64,000 nucleotides of DNA from Endobacterium cereale (GTDB taxonomy: Bacteria > Pseudomonadota > Alphaproteobacteria > Rhizobiales > Rhizobiaceae). A program made the translations under genes and the position numbers. Shown here one piece after another: positions 42,680 through 52,298 of the stretch (positions are counted from its first letter, which is position 1; the number at the start of each line of letters is the position of its first letter). Below the pieces are notes generated by a model that saw only the letters and a list, made by a program, of their open reading frames with translations, ran no database searches and was not told the DNA's origin. Where the stretch lies: the NCBI RefSeq assembly GCF_009617585.1, contig NZ_WIXI01000050.1, positions 124,001-188,000 on the forward strand, in the 5' to 3' direction.

Positions 42680-43204
42680 GTGTCTGAATCACAATTGAAA
42701 AGTGATCCTGCACGCGCCGATATCGTCCGGCTGATCCCCGCACTTCGTGCCTTCGCCCGAACATTCTGCCGCAATCCGACCGATGCCGACGACCTTGTGC
42801 AGGAAACCCTGATGAAGGCGCTCGGCAATCTCGACAAGTTCGAGCCGGGGACAAAGCTGAAGTCGTGGCTGTTCACCATTATGCGCAACACGTTTTACAC
42901 CCGCGCCAAGGTTCTGGGCCGCGAGGCGCCGGGGCTGGAGGAAAACGTTTCTGGCGATACGCCGATTGCCGCTTCTCAGGAAGTGGCCGCACGCGCGAAA
43001 GAGGTGCAGCGCGCTTTGCAAAAGCTGCCGCCGCATTATCGCGAAGTGCTGACGCTGGTGGCGATCCTTGGCGAAAGTTACGAATCCGCTGCCGAAATCT
43101 GCAACTGCGCTGTCGGCACGGTGAAGAGCCGCCTTAACCGTGCCCGCCACCAGATCCTGCTCGAACTGGGCGAGGACAACGAAAACGAAGCCACTCATGT
43201 CTGA
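42680..43204 (+). CDS. ecfG: EcfG-family RNA polymerase sigma factor (general stress response)
   Basis: 174 residues. Region 2: IVRLIPALRAFARTFCRNPTDADDLVQETLMKALGNLDKFEPGTKLKSWLFTIMRNTFYTRAK; region 4: LPPHYREVLTLVAILGESYESAAEICNCAVGTVKSRLNRARHQIL. The RAFARTF and KSWLFTIMRNTFYT wording is typical of alphaproteobacterial EcfG. GTG start at 42680 after AGAGGTG; an upstream ATG-initiated extension (42584) would run through its own promoter. Probably inhibited by the divergent NepR-like protein; sodC lies 33 bases downstream and is likely co-transcribed. Confidence 0.92.
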   Translation: MSESQLKSDPARADIVRLIPALRAFARTFCRNPTDADDLVQETLMKALGNLDKFEPGTKLKSWLFTIMRNTFYTRAKVLGREAPGLEENVSGDTPIAASQEVAARAKEVQRALQKLPPHYREVLTLVAILGESYESAAEICNCAVGTVKSRLNRARHQILLELGEDNENEATHV

Positions 43205-43237
43205 CGGGTTTCGTTTCATAAAACAGGGAGAGATACC

Positions 43238-43765
43238 ATGAAAACCATCACAACCTTTGCCGCGATCGCGCTGGCCTCCAGCGCCACCTTGACCGTCGCT
43301 GCCGATCAGGTGGCGCCTGCCACCGCAGCAGGCACGGCAAAATTCGTTGGTGCCAAGGGTGAAGATGCCGGCAAGGCGGACTTGATCACCACGCCATCGG
43401 GCGTGCTGATCAATGTCGAGATCAAGGGTCTCCCTGCCTCGCAATGGGTGGCTTTCCATGTGCATGAGACGGGTAGCTGTGACGCTGCTTCGCATCACGA
43501 ATCTGCCGGTGGGCACTTCAATCCGGATGGCAAGGAGCACGGTTACCAGGCGGCCAATGGCCCGCATGCCGGTGATATGCCGAACCAGTATGTTGGTGCC
43601 GATGGTGTGTTGAGGGCGCAGGTGATCAATGACGCTGTGACGCTCGATAAGGGCGAGGTGGGCATTGTCGGCAGGGCGCTGATGGTTCACGCCAAGCCGG
43701 ACGACTACAAAACCCAGCCATCCGGCGCCGCGGGGGACCGACTGGCCTGCGCCGTCATCGAGTAA
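43238..43765 (+). CDS. sodC: Periplasmic Cu/Zn superoxide dismutase
   Basis: 175 residues with a signal peptide ending ATLTVAA near residue 21. Metal ligands: WVAFHVHETGSCD (two Cu His), HHESAGGHFNPDGKEHG (bridging and Zn His), the Zn Asp following, and ALMVHAKPDDY (Cu His). Cys residues in GSCD and RLACAVIE form the conserved disulfide. It removes superoxide in the periplasm. Located 33 bases after ecfG in the same direction, so probably part of the stress operon. Confidence 0.95.
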   Translation: MKTITTFAAIALASSATLTVAADQVAPATAAGTAKFVGAKGEDAGKADLITTPSGVLINVEIKGLPASQWVAFHVHETGSCDAASHHESAGGHFNPDGKEHGYQAANGPHAGDMPNQYVGADGVLRAQVINDAVTLDKGEVGIVGRALMVHAKPDDYKTQPSGAAGDRLACAVIE

Positions 43766-43790
43766 AGCTTCCCAAAGTGAAGGACCCGGC

Positions 43791-44516
43791 TCACGCAGGG
43801 TCCTGATCAAGCTCCGAATAGTGCCGGAAAACGTCGGATTCGTTGAAATCCAGCCGTCTGTCCGAGGCTAGGTAGGTCGCAATATTCGGGCGTGCGCCCA
43901 CCTTCTTGTGCAGCGCCATCACCTTCGGGTAACGCTTATCCAAATCCGAGGTGGCGCGTGGAAAGGCATAACGCAGTCCATCCACGACGTGGAATAACGA
44001 CAGGTCGATGGTTGTCAGGCTATCGCCCACGACGAAACCGTTTTCGGTCGGGTTTTTGACGATCACCTTTTCGAAGTAGCCGAGAAATTTGGGAATGCGA
44101 CTTTCGATGAATGCTTCAGATCGCTTCTTTGCTTCCGCCTTCTGGTCCTCGTAATAATCGTCGATGCCGAGCGGATGGTGGGTGTCATGTGCTTCGGCAA
44201 CGAAATCCGCCAGTGTCAATTGCAGACCCTTTGCAAAGATCCGCTCCTGTTCGTCTGTCGGTGCCAATCCGTGTTTTGGCCCGAGATAATCGAGAATGTT
44301 GGCGACATGGGAGACGATCAACTCACCGTCCTTCAGGAATGGTGGCGCAAATGGCGGGTAGGGGCCGGAATTGTCGCCTAAATAATCCATGATCGCTTTC
44401 GTGCCGGCTTTGCCCTTGCCCATTTCGCGATAGGGCGCTCCGGTTTCTTCCAGAACCAATCGCACGAATTCGCCGCGTCCGGGGATGTCGTCCCAGTAAT
44501 AAAGTTCATAGGTCAC
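43791..44516 (-). CDS. Glutathione S-transferase family protein
   Basis: 241 residues. N-terminal thioredoxin-like domain begins TYELYYWDDIPGRGEFVRLVLEE, the alpha/mu/pi/sigma-type pattern with Tyr near the start as glutathione activator; the SNAIL-type glutathione site is replaced by VSHVANILDYLG. The C-terminal helical domain includes TTIDLSLFHVVDGLRY. GTG start at 44516 after GAAAGG. Convergent with sodC and divergent from gcd. A near-match EcfG promoter lies 38 bases upstream. Confidence 0.88.
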   Translation of the reverse strand: MTYELYYWDDIPGRGEFVRLVLEETGAPYREMGKGKAGTKAIMDYLGDNSGPYPPFAPPFLKDGELIVSHVANILDYLGPKHGLAPTDEQERIFAKGLQLTLADFVAEAHDTHHPLGIDDYYEDQKAEAKKRSEAFIESRIPKFLGYFEKVIVKNPTENGFVVGDSLTTIDLSLFHVVDGLRYAFPRATSDLDKRYPKVMALHKKVGARPNIATYLASDRRLDFNESDVFRHYSELDQDPA

Positions 44517-44553
44517 GTGATGCCTTTCACCGTGTTTTTCGGGTGTCCCGGAC

Positions 44554-44579
44554 AACACCGGTATCACGCCTCAGGTTCC
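44554..44579 (-). promoter_or_regulatory. Possible EcfG-type promoter (GGAAC-N17-TGTT)
   Basis: On the minus strand GGAAC 44579-44575 and TGTT 44557-44554, one mismatch; upstream of the GST gene. Confidence 0.35.
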
Positions 44580-44604
44580 CGCCAGTAACGCGCAAAACTG
44601 TCAC

Positions 44605-44629
44605 GGAACTTTTTGGCGCCTGTCAGGTT
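44605..44629 (+). promoter_or_regulatory. Possible EcfG-type promoter (GGAAC-N16-GGTT)
   Basis: GGAAC 44605-44609 and GGTT 44626-44629, one mismatch; about 80 bases upstream of gcd. Confidence 0.4.
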
Positions 44630-44708
44630 GACGGGCGGGCGTGGAGCGCAATCTTCCCTCCATACATTCCGTTTTTCGAATGCAATTCTGTTGCAGCAGG
44701 GGGCCGAC

Positions 44709-47054
44709 ATGGCGATCACCGTTACCGCGATCCTTTTCACTCTGATCGGGATCGCGCTGGCTGCGGGTGGCGGTCACTTGATGATGATCGGGGGCAGCGC
44801 CTATTACCTGATCACCGGCGTCGCCTTCGTGCTCACTGCCATTCTTCTGTTCATGCGCCGGCCGCTGGCGCTTTGGTTATACTCCGCAATCATTCTGGGA
44901 TCGCTTGGATGGGCGGTTTGGGAAGTCGGGCTTGACTGGTGGCAGCTTGGGCCGCGAGGCGGCGTCATCATCGTGCTCGGCATCTGGTTGCTCACACCGT
45001 GGATCCGCAGACCGCTTGGTTTTTCCAGCCCCACAACGGGCTTCCGTTATGGCGCCGATGTGCGGCCGCTGGCGGTCTCCGTCTGCATCGCCGTTCTGGT
45101 GGCGCTGGTGTCGATGATGTTCGATCCGCATGACCAATCCGGCGATCTGCCGGAAGAGGTGGTGGCGGCAGCTCCCGATCTCGGCGGCAATGTGCCGCCC
45201 GGCGACTGGCATCAATATGGTCGCACACCTTTCGGTCAGCGTTATTCGCCGCTCGACCAGATCAACAAGGAGAATGTGGCGTCGCTTACCGAAGTCTGGC
45301 GTTTCCAGACCGGTGACGTCAAACTTCCCGAAGATGTTGGCGAAACCACCTATCAGGTGACGCCGCTGAAAGTGGGCAATACGCTGTTTCTCTGCACGCC
45401 GCATAACTGGGCGATCGCGCTCGATGCCACGACAGGCAAGCAGATCTGGAAATTCGATCCCAATGCCGGCCTCAACCCGGATCGCCAGCACCAGACCTGC
45501 CGCGGCGTCACCTACTATGCGGACCCGACTGCCACTGCCGGCAGCCAGTGCGCTGCCCGCGTTTATCTGCCAACTTCGGATGCCCGGCTGATCGCGCTCG
45601 ATGCGGGTACCGGCCAGATCTGCGAAAGTTTTGCGGACAAGGGAACGCTTCAGCTTGAAGCCGGCATGCCGTATAATCCGGCCGGCTATTATTATTCGAC
45701 TTCACCGCCTGCAATTGCCGGCAACAAGATTATTGTCGGGGGCGCCGTCAACGACAACTATTCCACCCAGTCGCAGTCCGGCGTCATTCGCGCTTTCGAC
45801 GTCAACACCGGACAGCTCATCTGGAACTGGGATAGCGGCAATCCGAGCCAGACAACCCCACTGCCGGAAGGTCAGAAATACACGGTAAACTCGCCCAACA
45901 GCTGGTCCGTGTTCAGTGTCGATGAAGCGCTTGGCCTCGTTTATATCCCACTCGGCAACCAGGTGCCGGACCAGCTCGGGATGGGACGTAGCGAACATGT
46001 CGAAAAATATTCGTCGTCGATCGTGGCGCTCGACCTCAACACCGGTGCCGATCGCTGGGTCAAACAATTCGTGCATCACGATCTCTGGGACATGGACGTG
46101 CCTGCCCAGCCAACGTTGATCGATTTGAAAAAGGCCGATAACAGCACCGTGCCGGCGCTGGTCGGCCCCACCAAGCAGGGCGATATCTATGTGCTCGACC
46201 GCCGCACCGGCGAGCCGATCATTCCGATCACGGAGGAGCCTGCGCCGACGGGCGCTATTGCCGGTGATTTCACCGCACCGACGCAGCCGACCTCGGGTCT
46301 CAGCTTCAAACCGCCAAAGCTGGAAGAACGCAACATGTGGGGCATCACCATGTTTGACCAGATGGTTTGCCGCATCCGTTACCATTCGCTGCGTTACGAG
46401 GGGCGCTACACACCGCCGTCGCTGGAAGGTTCGATCGTTTATCCCGGCAATTTTGGCACGTTCAACTGGGGTGGTGTGGCGGTCGATCCGGAACGGCAGG
46501 TCATGTTCGGTATGCCAACCTACCTCGCCTTTACCTCGCAGTTGGTGCCGCGCAACCAGATTCCGCCGAAGGGGCAGGATGAAAAAGGCAGCGAACAGGG
46601 GCTCAACCGCAATGATGGCGCACCTTACGGCGTCAAGATGGGGCCGTTCCTCGGGCCGCTGCAGGTGCCTTGCCAGGCGCCGCCGTGGGGTTATGTCTCG
46701 GGTGTCGATCTGCGCACCGGTGAGATCGCCTACAAGCACAAGAACGGCACCGTCTACGACATGACGCCGCTGCCGCTGCCGTTCAAGATCGGCGTGCCGG
46801 GCATCGGCGGGCCGATGATTACCAAGGGCGGCGTGGCCTTCCTTGGCGCGGCTGTCGACAATTACCTGCGCGCCTATGACCTCACCAATGGTGAGCAGCT
46901 CTGGGAAGCCCGGCTTCCGGCCGGTGGTCAGGCGACGCCAATGAGCTATGCGGTGGAAGACGGCCGCCAGTTCCTGGTGATGGTGGCGGGCGGCCATGGT
47001 TCGGTCGGCACCAAGCCGGGCGATTATGTGATCGCATATGCCTTGCCGCGGTGA
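44709..47054 (+). CDS. gcd: Membrane-bound PQQ-dependent glucose dehydrogenase
   Basis: 781 residues. About five N-terminal membrane segments (residues 1-140) and a periplasmic eight-bladed PQQ propeller starting DWHQYGRTPFGQRYSPLDQIN. Further family stretches: HQTCRGVTYY, KQFVHHDLWDMDVPAQPTLIDL, GTFNWGGVAVDPE and the closing GGHGSVGTKPGDYVIAYALP. It oxidises glucose to gluconolactone in the periplasm and feeds ubiquinone. ATG 44709 opens the first membrane helix; an earlier in-frame ATG (44613) is rejected. Needs PQQ, whose synthesis genes are not in this window. Confidence 0.95.
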   Translation: MAITVTAILFTLIGIALAAGGGHLMMIGGSAYYLITGVAFVLTAILLFMRRPLALWLYSAIILGSLGWAVWEVGLDWWQLGPRGGVIIVLGIWLLTPWIRRPLGFSSPTTGFRYGADVRPLAVSVCIAVLVALVSMMFDPHDQSGDLPEEVVAAAPDLGGNVPPGDWHQYGRTPFGQRYSPLDQINKENVASLTEVWRFQTGDVKLPEDVGETTYQVTPLKVGNTLFLCTPHNWAIALDATTGKQIWKFDPNAGLNPDRQHQTCRGVTYYADPTATAGSQCAARVYLPTSDARLIALDAGTGQICESFADKGTLQLEAGMPYNPAGYYYSTSPPAIAGNKIIVGGAVNDNYSTQSQSGVIRAFDVNTGQLIWNWDSGNPSQTTPLPEGQKYTVNSPNSWSVFSVDEALGLVYIPLGNQVPDQLGMGRSEHVEKYSSSIVALDLNTGADRWVKQFVHHDLWDMDVPAQPTLIDLKKADNSTVPALVGPTKQGDIYVLDRRTGEPIIPITEEPAPTGAIAGDFTAPTQPTSGLSFKPPKLEERNMWGITMFDQMVCRIRYHSLRYEGRYTPPSLEGSIVYPGNFGTFNWGGVAVDPERQVMFGMPTYLAFTSQLVPRNQIPPKGQDEKGSEQGLNRNDGAPYGVKMGPFLGPLQVPCQAPPWGYVSGVDLRTGEIAYKHKNGTVYDMTPLPLPFKIGVPGIGGPMITKGGVAFLGAAVDNYLRAYDLTNGEQLWEARLPAGGQATPMSYAVEDGRQFLVMVAGGHGSVGTKPGDYVIAYALPR

Positions 47055-47308
47055 TCGCTTCAGCCTTGGTGCGCAAGAGCCGGGATATGATTTTTCCGGC
47101 CTTGCTTCGGGCGGGGTGCAGCACGGATTCATCCTGATGGACAGTTGAAGGTATCCGGTGGCTGCGACGCCGGTGTTGTGAGGTTGCGATCCAATTGCCG
47201 TTGTTTCCGGCCGAGGCCCGTCTTTTTGGGGCCGGAGACGAGGTTTTGCCGCACCTCAGGTCATCATGACAGCAGGTGGGCAATAAGCCCCGCCTGCAAT
47301 TGTGTGGT

Positions 47309-48361
47309 CTAGCGACCCAGTTCCAGCAGCAGGTCGGCGATTTTTGACTCGGGCAGGAATACTGGAATGAAATGTTCCGGGCGAACGATATCCAGCATAG
47401 ATTTGACGTCTCTCAAGCGCGGATGAACATTCCAGCGAAACTGCTCTGCCCTTCCCGAAGCGATCAGCCCGGCGGCGAGACCTTGGCCAGCGACGTGGCC
47501 GGTAAATACGATGCGGACATCTTGGTCGTTCAGATGTTTTTCGACGAAAAGTCTTGCTGTTCCACTTTCGGCCGTGGCACCCGCGGCAATTACCGCACCA
47601 TCCCCGAACCAGCCATCTTCCGTGGTACCTGCTTGCGCGAGCATCGTTGCAAGCCGTTCGCGACCGCGCAAATCGAGAGCTTCAGGGAATTCGTCAACCA
47701 GCAGCCTGCCCACCCGACGATGCGTTGGGCACAACGAAACGGCGACACCGTTTTCGGAAAGGGCTATCGCGGTCTCAAGGCCGCGGCCTTCAGGGGGCAT
47801 AGGCAAAATGGTCCTATTCCTTTTTGCCGTTGCCAGAAGCTTTTCAAAGCATTCTGATAGGGGAGTATCATATATGCCGTAGGCCACGTCGCATATGAAG
47901 TATCGACTTTGCGGCATGCGATCCAGCGGGTAAAGAATGCTTTCCGCAGTCCAGTCTCCACTGTAGAGCACGCCATCCGCGCCACCGATACGGATCCATA
48001 CGCCTCCTGGTGCATGTGAAGCGCGTCCGGTCTCAACGGTCAGGCCGAGTATCGTCGTTTCTCCCCTCAATGCCAGCGGATGGGCGCAAGCCAAGGCTGG
48101 GTGGGGTTGTAATGCTTTAACGGCAGCCGTTGCGTAGACCGGTGGACTGCCGATGGCGGAAAGCAGATCAAGGCTGCCGACATGGTCCTTGTGGCTGTGG
48201 CTGATCAATACCGCATCCACTTGGCCGAGGTGAGAGATTTCCGGTTTCACACCGGGTTCAGGGCCTTCTCCGAGATCAAGAAGCAACCGACGCCCAGCCG
48301 TCTCGATCAGAAAGCAAGCTGGTCCCTTGACACCGTAGCCGGAAATCGGGGTTATCTTCAT
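47309..48361 (-). CDS. Metallo-beta-lactamase-fold hydrolase
   Basis: 350 residues. Metal site HSHKDH (residues 55-60) after a beta-strand, preceded by LLLDLGEGPEPGVKP; later GVLYSGDWTAES supplies the bridging Asp and FTGHVAGQ a further His. Overall arrangement recalls ribonuclease J/beta-CASP or phosphodiesterase-like MBL proteins, but no RNA-binding domain is present. It is the last gene of a leftward operon with an Fe3+/phosphonate-class ABC importer, so it may hydrolyse the imported compound. Substrate unknown. Confidence 0.82.
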   Translation of the reverse strand: MKITPISGYGVKGPACFLIETAGRRLLLDLGEGPEPGVKPEISHLGQVDAVLISHSHKDHVGSLDLLSAIGSPPVYATAAVKALQPHPALACAHPLALRGETTILGLTVETGRASHAPGGVWIRIGGADGVLYSGDWTAESILYPLDRMPQSRYFICDVAYGIYDTPLSECFEKLLATAKRNRTILPMPPEGRGLETAIALSENGVAVSLCPTHRRVGRLLVDEFPEALDLRGRERLATMLAQAGTTEDGWFGDGAVIAAGATAESGTARLFVEKHLNDQDVRIVFTGHVAGQGLAAGLIASGRAEQFRWNVHPRLRDVKSMLDIVRPEHFIPVFLPESKIADLLLELGR

Positions 48362-48387
48362 GGTGCGTTCCAGAATATCTGCCGTAG

Positions 48388-50067
48388 TTATTCAGCCACC
48401 ATACCACCGCGTCGTAGCAGGGCTATCAGGCAAAGCGGCAACAGCGTTGTCAGGATGATTGTGACAAAGGCCATGGCCATGCCGAGCCCGATCGAGCCCT
48501 GTTCGAACTGTCGCCAGATGAAAACGGAAATTGTCTGCATGCCGACCGGCGCAACCAGCAGCGAAGCAACAAGTTCGCGCGTTGCGACTGCGAAGACGAG
48601 AAGCATGGATGTGACGAGGCTCGGTGCGATCAGCGGCAAAATGATGCGACGAAAGGCAACAAAGGCAGACGCTCCACAAACGCGGGCTGCCGCTTCCAGA
48701 TTGTCGCCGATCTGATGCAGTGCCGCGGTCGTGTAGCGCACGGGTTGCGGCAGTAGGATGCAGCAATAGGCAAGCAGCAGGATGAAGGGTGTGTTGTAGG
48801 GCGTGATCGGCAGCCCGGGGAAATTCCAGGCGAGAATGAGGCCTACGGCAACCACGACGCCGGGCAGGGCATTGGGAAGCACGGTCATGGTATCAAGGAT
48901 ATTACGGCCGCGGAAACGCGTCTTTACAACGACATAGGCTGAAACCGCGCCAAGCAGTCCAGTCAGAAGAGATGCTGAAATGCCAAGCAGAAAGCTGTTG
49001 CTCAACGCCTTCAAAGCGCCGGCACTGTTCCCGCTGATCGATGAAAAATTGGATAAGCCGAGGTTGTTCCACGCCAATCCGCCCGAAATCGTCTTGGACA
49101 GGGCCGTCGAAAGGATCGCGAACAGGGGTAGGACGGTTGCCAGGAATGTTACGATTGCAAACAAAACCAGAACGGGTAGCGAAAACTTGCCAAGTGGGCG
49201 CTTTTCCTTGTGTTGCGGCTTGCTGCCTGTGGTCACATAAGAGCGGCGGTTGAGGATCCAGCGCTGCACGAGGAAGGCCGCGAGCGACAAGAGGACCAGC
49301 AGCAAAGAGAAGATCGAGGCGCCCGGCAGGTCTACCGGCCAGTCCGAAACACGCAGATCGATCTCGGTGACCAGTACGTCGAAGCCGGCGCGTCGCCCGA
49401 GTGCCGCCGGGGTTCCGTATTCCTCGATGGCCGCCGAAAATACGAGAAGCATGCTGGCGACAAGGCCCGGCGTCGAAAGCGGAAGTGTGATGCGCCAGAA
49501 GGACTTCCATGGCGAAGCGCCGAAAACACGGCCAACATCGGCATACCGTGACCCAACGGCCTCGATCGTTCGCGACAGCGCGAAATAGACAAGCGGAAAC
49601 GTATTGAGCGCCATGACGAAAGTCATGCCGCCAAGCGAAAACAGAAAGCCGGAAAGATTGAAGCCCACAAGCTGCTGGAGATATCCTCTCGGCTGCAGTG
49701 TCATGATCCAGCCAAGCGTGGCGATATACGGCGGAATCATGAAAGGAACGAGCAGAGCCACATCCCAGAACAGTGCGAACGGCACCTTGAAAAGGGCACG
49801 GGCCAAGGCAAGCGGTATCGCAAAGAGTGCCGCCAGAATCGCGACAGACAGGCCGAGCAGCACGGTATTGCCACCCATGCGCCAGAGCCTGGTATCATCG
49901 AACAGGCCGGGCAGATGGGTAAGAGGCGCGGCAAGCGAGCCGCGCCCCAGTTGGGGAAAGATCCCCTGCAGAATGATGAAGACGAACGGCACTGCGACCA
50001 CCACTATGAGGCCGGCAGTTGCCAGCCAGGTCATGGGGCTGGCGCCCGAAATGCCATTCGACTTCAT
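48388..50067 (-). CDS. Fused Fe3+/phosphonate-type ABC transporter permease (FbpB/ThiP class)
   Basis: 559 residues, about twelve membrane segments in two homologous halves. Each half has an EAA loop: SRYADVGRVFGASPWKSFWRITLPLSTPGLV and DNLEAAARVCGASAFVAFRRIILPLIAPSLV. This double-permease layout is that of iron(III), thiamine, putrescine-like and 2-aminoethylphosphonate importers. Starts two bases after the binding-protein stop; the MBL gene follows. Confidence 0.92.
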   Translation of the reverse strand: MKSNGISGASPMTWLATAGLIVVVAVPFVFIILQGIFPQLGRGSLAAPLTHLPGLFDDTRLWRMGGNTVLLGLSVAILAALFAIPLALARALFKVPFALFWDVALLVPFMIPPYIATLGWIMTLQPRGYLQQLVGFNLSGFLFSLGGMTFVMALNTFPLVYFALSRTIEAVGSRYADVGRVFGASPWKSFWRITLPLSTPGLVASMLLVFSAAIEEYGTPAALGRRAGFDVLVTEIDLRVSDWPVDLPGASIFSLLLVLLSLAAFLVQRWILNRRSYVTTGSKPQHKEKRPLGKFSLPVLVLFAIVTFLATVLPLFAILSTALSKTISGGLAWNNLGLSNFSSISGNSAGALKALSNSFLLGISASLLTGLLGAVSAYVVVKTRFRGRNILDTMTVLPNALPGVVVAVGLILAWNFPGLPITPYNTPFILLLAYCCILLPQPVRYTTAALHQIGDNLEAAARVCGASAFVAFRRIILPLIAPSLVTSMLLVFAVATRELVASLLVAPVGMQTISVFIWRQFEQGSIGLGMAMAFVTIILTTLLPLCLIALLRRGGMVAE

Positions 50068-50069
50068 GA

Positions 50070-51032
50070 CTATTGGCCAGCCTTGAAGATGCCGTTGAAT
50101 TCAGCCAGCGTTTCCTTGCGCTTCGAATAGACGGAGGCGCTGTCGATGGTCATGACCTTGAGGTCGCTCATCAGCGGGCGGTTGGCCTTGACGTCTGAAC
50201 GGGCCGGCATCAGATAGGTATCGGCAACCAGCTTCTGGCCTTCATCCGACAGCATGTAGTCGATGAACTGCTTGGCTTCGTCCTGCTGCTTGGACCACTT
50301 GAGGATCATCGCCGGACGTGGCGCAACAACGGTGCCGGAGGCGGGGAAGATGACCTCGACGCTTTCGCCCTTGGCCTTGCCGGACAGCGAAATGTAGTCG
50401 ACAGCGCCGAAAACCGCAGCCTTGGCACCCTGCAGGACCGGGTTCAGCGCTTCTGCATTGGCGCCCGCAACGGCAGCGCCGTTGGCATGCAAGCCCTTGA
50501 ACAGATCCCAGCCCTTTGCTGCCTGAAGTGCGGCCACCAGTTCGAAGCTGGCACCGGACTGGGCCGGATCGGGCAGGTTCACGAGGTCCTTGTATTCCGG
50601 CTTGGCCAGATCTTCCCACTCTGCGGGTTTCGGCGTGCCACTATTCGGGTTCCAGACGATGCCGAGTGCCGAGACACCCTGTGCAACGGCGGTTTCCGTC
50701 TTCAGCGCAGCCGGTACCTTTTCGGCATTCGGGCTAGTATAGGAGACCAGCCAGCCGCGGCCTGCAAAGTCGGTCGCCGTATCCCAGGACGCAGAGATCA
50801 ATACGTCGACGACCGGATTGGCCGCTTCCGCTTCGATGCGGGCCATGATCTTGCCGGTGGTGGCCTGAAACACCTCGACCTTGTGACCGGTCTTGGCAGT
50901 GTAGCCCGCCGCCATCTTTTCGATCAGGCTGCCCGGGCCGGCAGAATAAACGGTGATGTCGGCATGGGCGGTGCCGGCTGCGAACATGCTTGCGATGACG
51001 GCAAGGCCGGCACCGAGGAACGACTTGGTCAT
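50070..51032 (-). CDS. ABC transporter binding protein (Fe3+/2-aminoethylphosphonate class)
   Basis: 320 residues with a signal peptide ending in GTAHADITVYSAG. Family SBP_bac_6/FutA-like: VYSAGPGSLIEKMAAGYTAKTGHKVEVFQATTGKIMARIEAEAANP. The FbpA pattern of paired iron-binding tyrosines near the C-terminus is not apparent (AVDYISLSGKAKGES), which speaks against ferric iron and for an organic anion such as a phosphonate or phosphodiester. GGAGAG precedes ATG 51032; a 14-codon upstream extension lacks a signal peptide. Confidence 0.87.
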   Translation of the reverse strand: MTKSFLGAGLAVIASMFAAGTAHADITVYSAGPGSLIEKMAAGYTAKTGHKVEVFQATTGKIMARIEAEAANPVVDVLISASWDTATDFAGRGWLVSYTSPNAEKVPAALKTETAVAQGVSALGIVWNPNSGTPKPAEWEDLAKPEYKDLVNLPDPAQSGASFELVAALQAAKGWDLFKGLHANGAAVAGANAEALNPVLQGAKAAVFGAVDYISLSGKAKGESVEVIFPASGTVVAPRPAMILKWSKQQDEAKQFIDYMLSDEGQKLVADTYLMPARSDVKANRPLMSDLKVMTIDSASVYSKRKETLAEFNGIFKAGQ

Positions 51033-51058
51033 ATCTCTCTCCAGAGGGTTGCTTAAAC

Positions 51059-52135
51059 TCAGTTGAACCAGCAAAGCTGGCCGGCATCGACAGTGATTCC
51101 CGCCCTTTGACCGGGCGTCAGTCGAACGGAACTCAGAAATGTCAGGTCGGGAATTCCTACTGACGATGCAATTCTGACGGTGGTCAGATGGCCATCGCCA
51201 CGGAAGCGGGTGGTCATGACGTCTGCATCGAAATTGCCGGCGCCTGCTGCTGTTACGCGCAGAGAACGCGCAGGTATCAGGACTTGTCGGGCAGTCTCCC
51301 GGTTAGCGTTTTCGCTTGAAAACCGGATTGACGTGCCCGGTATACGATAGCCGTCCTCGTGGCGTTCCACGGGTGTGACGCTGCCGAGACGCAGGAAGTC
51401 TGCCACTTCGGCGCTTGCGGGCTTGAGGATGACCTCCTCAGGTGTCGCCATCTGCTCGATCAACCCGCCGCGCATGACCGCCACCTTGTGGGCGAGCGAA
51501 AAGGCTTCGCTTTGATCATGAGTAACGTAAAGTGCGGTCAAACCAAGAGTGGAAACGAGATTGCCGATTTCGTTGACCATGCTTTCGCGCAGTTCACGAT
51601 CCAGGTTGGAAAGCGGCTCGTCGAAAAGCACGATTTGTGGTTCGGCTACGATTGCACGGGCAATCGCCACGCGCTGCTGCTGTCCGCCGGACATGTCGGC
51701 AGGACTTCTCTCAGCAAAACCATCAAGACCAACGCGGGAAAGGGCCGCGCGAACACGGCGTTCTCTATCCGCTCTTGAAACACCGCGCATTTCCAGCGGG
51801 AACGCGACATTTGAGCCGACTGTCATATGGGGCCATAACGCATAATCCTGGAATACCATTCCAAGGCCGCGCTTCTCGGGCGGAGTGTAGAGCCCCCTCC
51901 CTGCATCGGCAACGGTTGTCCCGGCGATGCTGATGGAGCCGGCCGTCGGCGTTAAAAGACCGGCAACCAGCCTCAACAGTGTAGTCTTGCCGCAGCCTGA
52001 CGGCCCGAGCAATGCGAGCGTCTCGCCCTTTGGAAGCGTAAAATCAATGCCCTTCAAAATTCGCGTCGCACCATAGGCGAGCTCTATCCTCTCCGCCGCT
52101 ACAGCCGCGATGTCAGGTCCGGAAAGGATGTCCAT
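51059..52135 (-). CDS. ABC transporter ATPase (FbpC/PotA class)
   Basis: 358 residues. Walker A GPSGCGKTT, Q-loop MVFQDYALWPHMTVGSNV, signature DMSGGQQQRVAIARAIVAEP, Walker B IVLFDEPLSNLDRELRESM, switch THDQSEAFSLA, then a TOBE-type C-terminal domain (VADFLRLGSVTPVERHEDGYRI). First gene of the leftward operon ATPase, binding protein, permease, MBL hydrolase. Transcription should start in the 163-base gap before 52298; no riboswitch was recognised there. Confidence 0.92.
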   Translation of the reverse strand: MDILSGPDIAAVAAERIELAYGATRILKGIDFTLPKGETLALLGPSGCGKTTLLRLVAGLLTPTAGSISIAGTTVADAGRGLYTPPEKRGLGMVFQDYALWPHMTVGSNVAFPLEMRGVSRADRERRVRAALSRVGLDGFAERSPADMSGGQQQRVAIARAIVAEPQIVLFDEPLSNLDRELRESMVNEIGNLVSTLGLTALYVTHDQSEAFSLAHKVAVMRGGLIEQMATPEEVILKPASAEVADFLRLGSVTPVERHEDGYRIPGTSIRFSSENANRETARQVLIPARSLRVTAAGAGNFDADVMTTRFRGDGHLTTVRIASSVGIPDLTFLSSVRLTPGQRAGITVDAGQLCWFN

Positions 52136-52298
52136 GGAAAAGTGCTCACGATTTCGTCAGCTGTGGCTATTTCCTTTTGATGACAGTGATGTGACGAATT
52201 TCGCGAGGCCTGTGGCTATACTTTGCACCTGCGCGGGATATTGATCGTAAAAAAAGCGGAGGTGTATGATTGTCTCAAATACATGCGATTAACGCGTA

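Noticed and set aside
45702..47132. 476-codon leftward frame opposite gcd
   Set aside because: Shadow of the glucose dehydrogenase gene; no recognisable domain or ribosome site.
52136..52298. Thiamine (TPP) riboswitch before the Fe3+/phosphonate-class importer
   Set aside because: No conserved TPP-box sequence could be found in the leader.
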